Source of the DNA: CAYLNH01 sp964384625 | Lineage (GTDB): Bacteria > Verrucomicrobiota > Lentisphaeria > JABSQK01 | Assembly: GCA_964384625.1 (NCBI GenBank) | Contig: CAYLNH010000034.1 | Location: 1-38,325 of the forward strand | DNA: 38,325 bases | Direction of reading: 5' to 3' | Shown: piece by piece, positions 33,133-38,325 of the stretch | How the letters are laid out: every line of letters starts with the position of its first letter | How positions within the stretch are numbered: the first letter of the stretch is position 1 | The notes under the pieces: model-generated | The model's database searches: none | Told to the model about the DNA's origin: nothing | The model's input: only the letters and a program-made list of their open reading frames with translations | Program-made: the position numbers and the translations under genes

Positions 33133-34490
33133 TGAACAAACTGAAACCCATCGCCATCCTCTGCGGAATCGCCCTGGTCGCTCTGGTACTGGTCCCGAGT
33201 CTGCCGGTCGCAGGGCAGCAGAACGAGGCGCCGAAGAACGCACCCGTTCCAAAGGCCGCGGGAGAACTCAACGTCAAGGATTTCGGCGCCAAGGGCGACG
33301 GCAAGACCGATGACACCAAGGCAATTCAGGCGGCACTGGATGCGCTGAAAGGCGACAAGCACGGCAAGCTCGTCATCCCCGCCGGCAAATACCGGATCAC
33401 CGAAACGCTGGAAATGAGACTGGGGGTTGACCCCGCCGTCATTGTCGGCGAAGGGGGCGATACCACCCTGTTCTGGCACGGCGAGGCCGGCGGGACGCTG
33501 TTGCTGACCGAAGACGTCAACCATACCGAATTCCGCGACTTGAGCTTCAGTGGCGTACATGTCAACAAACGTGAGCGCAACCGGCAGGAGGGGCCCGCTG
33601 GAGTTCTGTTCCTGGCGCTCTCGGATCGAGGCGGAAACATGATCAACCGCATGACCAATATCAAATTCGGCAATGCCGACGTCGGCATCCAGATGAGCAA
33701 TACCGAAGGGAACCACTGCAACGCCGACTATTACTTCACCCATATCAGCGCCGACCGCCTCGGCACCTTCTTCTATACGAAGAACAACCAGGGCGTGGAC
33801 TATCTCTTCAACGGTTTGTTCGCCCACGTCTGCGACACCGTGTTGCACTTCGAGCGCGGCGGCAACTTGATGGTCAACAACGCGCAGATGACCAAGTGCC
33901 CGCTGTACTTGCACATCGAAGGGGGCGGGCGGAACTGCGCCACGTTCACCAACATCAATGTCCGTCACGAGCATCCGCGGGACGGGAAAAAGGGCCGGGA
34001 CCAGTTGCTCAAAGCCGACAATATCAAGTGGGAACAGGCGCTGGTGCGGTTCATCGGGTTCAACGATGCCCAGTGGTCGTGGTTCGGCAAGGAAGCCGAG
34101 GAACGCTGGCGGCCGCTGTGCGAGATCGGTCCGGGCGTCAACGTGACGTTCGAGAGCAGCGTGTTCAACGGCCCCGTCGCGGAGGTCAACGGCAAGGAAG
34201 GCAAACCCGGCAGCCTGGTCATCCGCGAGTCCACCTTCGGCTTCATCCTCCCGCACCAGGCCATCCGCGCCGGCGAATACGGCTATGTCCGCACCGAAAA
34301 CACCTTGAGCGACCATGGCGAGCCGTTGCCGAACATCGACAAGTGGCCGGAACTCCCGACCATGAACATCCCGCCCAACGGCACGTTGGGACCCGAAGAA
34401 TTGCCGCCGCTGAACAAGAACCCCGGCGAAGCGATCGAGGCGCTCCGAAAGCAGCGCCAAGAGTGGATCAAGTCGATCGAGAAGGATTAG
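33132..34490 (+). CDS. Secreted Pectate_lyase_3-type beta-helix protein
   Basis: Predicted exported protein of 452 aa. Residues 1-28 are a signal peptide (IAILCGIALVALVLVPSLPVAG). VKDFGAKGDGKTDDTKAIQA (about 48-67) is the hallmark of the Pectate_lyase_3 right-handed beta-helix family; the following Gly/Asn-rich strands fit the helix coils. Family members include polygalacturonases, lyases and non-catalytic phage-type beta-helices, so activity is not certain and I see no diagnostic catalytic set. The C-terminus is Pro-rich then helical. Its ATG overlaps the stop of the PL1 gene by one base (TAATG), so the two are translationally coupled, possibly acting on the same polysaccharide. Confidence 0.82.
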   Translation: MNKLKPIAILCGIALVALVLVPSLPVAGQQNEAPKNAPVPKAAGELNVKDFGAKGDGKTDDTKAIQAALDALKGDKHGKLVIPAGKYRITETLEMRLGVDPAVIVGEGGDTTLFWHGEAGGTLLLTEDVNHTEFRDLSFSGVHVNKRERNRQEGPAGVLFLALSDRGGNMINRMTNIKFGNADVGIQMSNTEGNHCNADYYFTHISADRLGTFFYTKNNQGVDYLFNGLFAHVCDTVLHFERGGNLMVNNAQMTKCPLYLHIEGGGRNCATFTNINVRHEHPRDGKKGRDQLLKADNIKWEQALVRFIGFNDAQWSWFGKEAEERWRPLCEIGPGVNVTFESSVFNGPVAEVNGKEGKPGSLVIRESTFGFILPHQAIRAGEYGYVRTENTLSDHGEPLPNIDKWPELPTMNIPPNGTLGPEELPPLNKNPGEAIEALRKQRQEWIKSIEKD

Positions 34491-34538
34491 GTGAACGACG
34501 TTCGTTCACAAAAACGTTTTGCCAAAAGGAGCCCACCG

Positions 34539-36659
34539 ATGAGTAAGCACCATTCCCGGAGTCTGGGCACGCGCGGAAGACAGCGTGTCTTCCACGTGTG
34601 GGGGGTCGCGTTGATCGTTGCGGCTGTCGGGGCCATGCTTCCGATCCACATAGCCTTGGCCGCGGACGCCGAAGCGCCCGAGTTGTTCGTCCTCGGTGAC
34701 AAGGGCCTCACCGCCGTCATGATCCGCGGGGAGAACCGCCTGGCCCAGGCCGCACCGGTGGTGCGCACCGTCCAGTTCGTGGAAATCGCATGGAACCCCA
34801 ACGACCTCGACCCGACCGCTCACAACAAGGAACAACCCGAACTGGATCCGCATTCCGGTTGGCGGCCCAAGACCACCGCCGGCGCGACCAAGCCGACTGC
34901 GGCCCGCTATGATTCAACGCAGCGCGAGCTGATACAGACCTATCCCTGGGGCGAGCTGGGCGTGCGCTACAAAGCCGACGGGGATTTTGCGGTGCGCATC
35001 CGGAACACCTCGGACAAGGTGCTCAACGCCATCAAGGCTGACCTCTTCGCGTTCCACCTGCCCAAGGCGACAAAGCCACGAAAGGTCATGCGCGGGTTCG
35101 CCGGGGTTCACATGAACCACGACTGGAACCTGGAAGGGCCACGGGTGGTATACATGGACTCCGATGCCGGCCGGGCCGTGCTCTTCGGTCGGCGCTTCGA
35201 CGGGGCCTATCGCAACGCCTTCGTTCGTCAGGGCAAAGGCAAAGACACTCGCGCGGTTGTCCGACTTGACATCGGTGGCTTCGAGGAAGTCTACGACACG
35301 CGATGGAACACACGCCCCATCCTCCCCGGGAAGAGCCTGACCGTCGAACTCGGACTGCGCGCCGCTTCGACAAAAACGCCCGCCTACAAACTGGCCGCGC
35401 CGGCCTACAGAGCCTTCGCCAAAGCGCATCCGAAGACGCTGGACTGGCCGGACCGCCGTCCCATCGCCAACATCATGGTCGCCTCCGGTCACATTGGCAG
35501 CCAGACCAATCCGCGGGCGTGGTGGCACATCGCCAATCCGCCCAAGGGCGCCGACCTCCGCACCGAGGAAGGCCAAAGGGCGTTCAAGGAACAACTGCTG
35601 GGAAAGACCGACCAGATCATCAAGGTCTGCCGCGAGCAGGGCGTCGGCGGCGTGGTCGTGTGGAACATCTCCGGCGAGCAATACCGCAAGGCGGTCTACT
35701 ACGGCGAACCGCGAATCATCGAGAAACTCGCCCCGGAGATGAACGCCGCGGCCGACGAGTTCTTCGCCCGTTTGCGTCGAGGCGGCCTGCGTGTCGGCGT
35801 CTGCATCCGGCCGCAATTGCTCTTTGCCCGGGACGCCAAGAATAAGCTCGTGCCGTTCGACAAGATCAAGACGATCTACGCGCGCAACTGGGTGAACCAG
35901 ATCCCCGAAATCTACCGCGACATCTATGACCCCAAGGAGGCCAGCTCCCCCCTGGAGCGGCTTTCGGCCAAGATCGCCTATGCCAAGGAGCGCTGGGGCT
36001 GCACCCTCTTCTACATCGACGCAAATTATTTCTTTCGCCCCCGCAATCGCAGCGCGAAGAACTGGGCCTGGAAATCGATGATCATCCCGGCGAAGGTCTT
36101 CCAGGAGCTGCACCGCCGCCACCCGGACGTCCTGCTCATGCCGGAAGTACAGAGTTTTGCGACCTACACGTGCTCAGCGCCGCTCGACGTGCCTCCCCGC
36201 GAGGGCAGGACCACCCACCCGGCCGTGTGGCTCGCTTATCCGCAGGCCAGCGGCACACTCCTCATGACCAAAATGGATGCCAGGAAAGACTTGGTAGACG
36301 TCTCGCCCTACGTCTGGGCGGTCAAGAACGGCGACATCATGATGCCCCCCGGCTGGTACGGCGGGCGGACGAAAGCCATCCAGCAAATCTACGGCCAGGC
36401 CGTTAGGGACGTCGCCCACCGCGTCACGCTGAGTGCGAAGGGCGCGGTCAAACTCGATGGCCGGCCGCTCGACAATCTCCCGGCGCTGGCCAAAGCGTTG
36501 GCCAGGGAGACCAACGACGGCGGCGCCGAGTGGGCGCAGCGACGCGTCTTCATCCGCCACCACCCCGACCTGCCGGGAGCGAAACTCGAAAAGACGGTCA
36601 AGGCTGTCATCGCCGGCGGCGGTGTCGTGGTCTGGGCACAGCCGGTGAAGGCTGAATAG
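34539..36659 (+). CDS. Secreted protein of unknown family, TIM-barrel-like
   Basis: Predicted exported protein of 706 aa. ATG at 34539 is supported by AAAGGAG 8 nt upstream; a GTG at 34491 is less likely. After a basic start comes VWGVALIVAAVGAMLPIHIA, a signal peptide or anchor. The first half is beta-rich (LIQTYPWGELGVRY ... VHMNHDWNLEGPRVVYMDSD). The second half, from about 300, looks like a (beta/alpha) barrel: GVGGVVVWNISGEQY, LRVGVCIRPQLLF, then WGCTLFYIDANYFF and DVLLMPEVQSF. The Asp of FYIDAN and the Glu of MPEVQ are possible catalytic residues. I do not recognise the family. Placed between a beta-helix lyase-type gene and a pseudopilin, a glycosidase role is plausible. Confidence 0.7.
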   Translation: MSKHHSRSLGTRGRQRVFHVWGVALIVAAVGAMLPIHIALAADAEAPELFVLGDKGLTAVMIRGENRLAQAAPVVRTVQFVEIAWNPNDLDPTAHNKEQPELDPHSGWRPKTTAGATKPTAARYDSTQRELIQTYPWGELGVRYKADGDFAVRIRNTSDKVLNAIKADLFAFHLPKATKPRKVMRGFAGVHMNHDWNLEGPRVVYMDSDAGRAVLFGRRFDGAYRNAFVRQGKGKDTRAVVRLDIGGFEEVYDTRWNTRPILPGKSLTVELGLRAASTKTPAYKLAAPAYRAFAKAHPKTLDWPDRRPIANIMVASGHIGSQTNPRAWWHIANPPKGADLRTEEGQRAFKEQLLGKTDQIIKVCREQGVGGVVVWNISGEQYRKAVYYGEPRIIEKLAPEMNAAADEFFARLRRGGLRVGVCIRPQLLFARDAKNKLVPFDKIKTIYARNWVNQIPEIYRDIYDPKEASSPLERLSAKIAYAKERWGCTLFYIDANYFFRPRNRSAKNWAWKSMIIPAKVFQELHRRHPDVLLMPEVQSFATYTCSAPLDVPPREGRTTHPAVWLAYPQASGTLLMTKMDARKDLVDVSPYVWAVKNGDIMMPPGWYGGRTKAIQQIYGQAVRDVAHRVTLSAKGAVKLDGRPLDNLPALAKALARETNDGGAEWAQRRVFIRHHPDLPGAKLEKTVKAVIAGGGVVVWAQPVKAE

Positions 36660-36691
36660 GCTTGAACAGCAAAGTAGGAAAGACATAGAGA

Positions 36692-37651
36692 ATGAAGAGC
36701 CAGTTTACTTCAAGCAAGCTTCTGGCGTGCCAGGGCTTCGTCCCGACCTCGCAGGGAGTCGGGACGAAGCGTTCGATGAGATTTACTCTCATCGAACTTC
36801 TGGTCGTCATCGCGATCATCGCGATCCTGGCGGCGATGTTGCTCCCGGTCCTCTCACACGCCCGCGAAAAAGCCCGCACCGTCCACTGTCTGAGCACGGA
36901 GAAGCAGATCGGTCTGGCCCTGCTCTTCTACAGCGGGGACTACGCGGACCGCTTTCCCGCCGCCTGCGCTGCCGACAGCCCCGCCGGCTACAGCGGCCCC
37001 GACAGTGCCTGGGACTACTACGAACCCGGCGTGGCCAGCGACGATTCGCATCCGAAGCTCTGGTGTGACGTTCTGGCCGATGGAGGCTACATGCCGGCCG
37101 CCGCATTCGACTGCGCCAGCGGCCCGCCCCAGGCCACTACTGGTGACGAATCCGGCAACTGGAGCCTGAACGGACATACGACCGATCCCCGCAAAATCCT
37201 CGATTACGCGATCAACTCGCAGTTCTGGGGAAACGCCAGCGGCGGCGGCGCGGTCTTCCATAAACGTCACGGGCTGGCCCGGACGATGCCGTATTCGATC
37301 AACTTCATCTCCGTGCCGTCGCAGGGCTTTGTCGTCGCCGACAGCAACGCACCGGGCTGGTGCCCGTTCACGATCGACCCCGTCTGGGGCGGTCACGTGT
37401 ACGAACACGCCGAGGCGAAGGGAGTGCCGGGCAAGGACGGGCGCAACCGCCATGGCGGCAGCAAACGACAGATCAACCTGCTCTACTTCGACGGCCATGC
37501 CGAGACCTGGAACGTCTACAATCAGCATTTGTTCGACAGCGACATCTACTCGAGCATCTTTCCCCACGCATCCTTTCTCGGGGATCCCGGCGACAAGCAT
37601 CAGCCCGGCTCGTCGCCGATCTGGCGCCCCTGGAAACCGCACTGGCCGTAG
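36692..37651 (+). CDS. Pseudopilin-like protein with hairpin-encoded leader
   Basis: Pseudopilin-like protein of 319 aa from ATG 36692. The leader is long (about 30 residues, MKSQFTSSKLLACQGFVPTS and onward, ending KRSMR) and then FTLIELLVVIAIIAILAAML follows. The -1 residue is Arg rather than Gly. An ATG at 36776 directly before RFTLIELL would give a two-residue leader but has no ribosome site at a workable distance. The DNA of the leader contains a perfect 13-bp inverted repeat. The C-terminal part has INLLYFDGHAETWN, an LFxDGH-type end. It is the last gene of the pectate-lyase locus, 32 nt after the preceding stop. Confidence 0.85.
   Translation: MKSQFTSSKLLACQGFVPTSQGVGTKRSMRFTLIELLVVIAIIAILAAMLLPVLSHAREKARTVHCLSTEKQIGLALLFYSGDYADRFPAACAADSPAGYSGPDSAWDYYEPGVASDDSHPKLWCDVLADGGYMPAAAFDCASGPPQATTGDESGNWSLNGHTTDPRKILDYAINSQFWGNASGGGAVFHKRHGLARTMPYSINFISVPSQGFVVADSNAPGWCPFTIDPVWGGHVYEHAEAKGVPGKDGRNRHGGSKRQINLLYFDGHAETWNVYNQHLFDSDIYSSIFPHASFLGDPGDKHQPGSSPIWRPWKPHWP
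36735..36770 (+). repeat. 13-bp inverted repeat inside the pseudopilin leader
   Basis: GCTTCGTCCCGAC (36735-36747) and GTCGGGACGAAGC (36758-36770) are perfect complements around a 10-nt loop. If translation starts at 36692 this encodes part of the leader; in mRNA it would form a strong hairpin just ahead of the FTLIELL codons. It could be an inserted palindromic unit or a control element. Confidence 0.85.
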
Positions 37652-37722
37652 CCCCGGCAAATGCCGTGATCGCGGTTCCAAGTCGGCCGGAGATCAACCG
37701 TGCCGCGTGTGCACCGCGCGAC

Positions 37723-38274
37723 TCAGAGTAGTTCCAGGTCGGCTTCGGTCTCATCCCCCGGCCAGGCATAGGTGTCGGGATGGCTGGGCTGGACGCTGCA
37801 CCCCCACCTGTGAAGGAGATCCCAGTCTTGGAGTTGCTGTTGAACCGTCGCCGTGACCTGCTGCGGCTGCCAATCGGTATGCAGGAGCTCGGACAGCTCT
37901 TGCACGATCGAGGCGCATCCCGGGTCGTTGGCACGATCAACCTGCTCTTCGGGATCGTCATCCAGGTTGAAGAGCACCGGAGGATGGTCCACACCGTCAA
38001 TGGTCTGGTGTTGCCACAGCTTCCACGGGCCGCGACGGACCATCCTGCCGACCCATTCAAAGTTGCCGCCGTTGACATCGGCGACCTCTGCGGTAACGAT
38101 GCGACGGGGCTCTTCGGCGCCGCGGAAGAGGGGCAACAGAGAGCTCCCGTCGGTATCCAGGTCCCGGGTACCCGCCAGTTCGGCAAAGGTCGGCGCCAGA
38201 TCGATCAGACTGCAAAGGGAATCACAGGTGCTGCCGGCGGAAATCAGGCCGGGGCATCGCGCCAGCAGCGGCAT
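37723..38274 (-). pseudogene. C-terminal fragment of an S1 sulfatase
   Basis: The 183-residue frame reads MPLLARCPGLISAGSTCDSL then CSLIDLAPTFAELAGTRDLD, the conserved C-terminal part of S1 sulfatases, and ends with LFNLDDDPEEQVDRA, the usual tail element. Above the first Met the same frame contains TAG and TGA stops within 40 bases and no sulfatase sequence, so the N-terminal two thirds, including the CxPxR site and most metal ligands, are absent. The break is near 38275-38285, close to the window edge. It cannot be an active sulfatase. A frameshift with the rest beyond the edge is less likely, because no other frame of the last 50 bases shows sulfatase motifs. Confidence 0.75.
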
Positions 38275-38325
38275 GTGTCGTGTCTAGCTCCGGGGGTGTG
38301 ATTCTCAGGGGGTTGAATCAGATAG

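Noticed and set aside
1..38325. CRISPR array, integrase, transposase, rRNA or phage genes
   Set aside because: I looked for regularly spaced repeats and for typical motifs of these on both strands and found none.

Overview
The window is GC-rich bacterial chromosome. It most likely comes from the Planctomycetota-Verrucomicrobiota-Chlamydiota superphylum, with Lentisphaerota or a close relative the best guess. The grounds are: five intact pseudopilin genes of the FTLIELL...AIIAILAAMLLP type, two of them with a clear H-X9-DG tail; three full-length and one broken S1 sulfatase; very large secreted sugar-active proteins with CBM9-like domains; two GntR regulators with sugar-type effector domains; and no SusC/SusD genes. 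The taxonomic call is inference; there is no rRNA gene here.

Layout. (A) 432-10693: two tandem pseudopilin genes on the minus strand face a GntR regulator on the plus strand across a shared palindromic promoter. The regulator is followed by two giant secreted proteins, a putative clan-A glycosidase with CBM9-like domains and an FlgD-Ig/propeller/CBM9-like protein. (B) 10694-13105: mostly non-coding, rich in small hairpins, holding a 56-aa ORF coupled to an AbiEii/DUF6036-like nucleotidyltransferase, tRNA-Gly(GCC), tRNA-Ser(CGA) and a clear terminator. (C) 13106-20434: sulfatase, pseudopilin, pseudopilin remnant, GH130-like enzyme, Tat-exported sulfatase and a third sulfatase with a perfect-consensus promoter. 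(D) 20435-25120: repeats, a hipBA-like toxin-antitoxin pair with a 12-bp inverted-repeat operator, a pseudopilin, a SEC-C protein and a coding remnant. (E) 25133-30366: a 1563-aa WD40 / IPT / heparinase II-III-like / CBM9-like protein whose upstream DNA carries remnants of an aldo/keto reductase (5' end) and of what looks like a GH127 enzyme (3' end). (F) 30525-37651: a co-directional locus of GntR regulator, PL1-type pectate lyase with one frameshift, Pectate_lyase_3-type beta-helix protein, unknown TIM-barrel-like protein and pseudopilin. (G) 37723-38274: an N-terminally truncated sulfatase.

Taken together the window reads as several small regulated loci for desulfating and cutting acidic plant or marine polysaccharides. 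The recurring oddity is that every such locus carries a lone pseudopilin gene and no secretion or pilus machinery, and that all five intact pseudopilins lack the glycine normally required just before the prepilin-peptidase cut. Broken genes are frequent, so the region has been rearranged or is losing genes.
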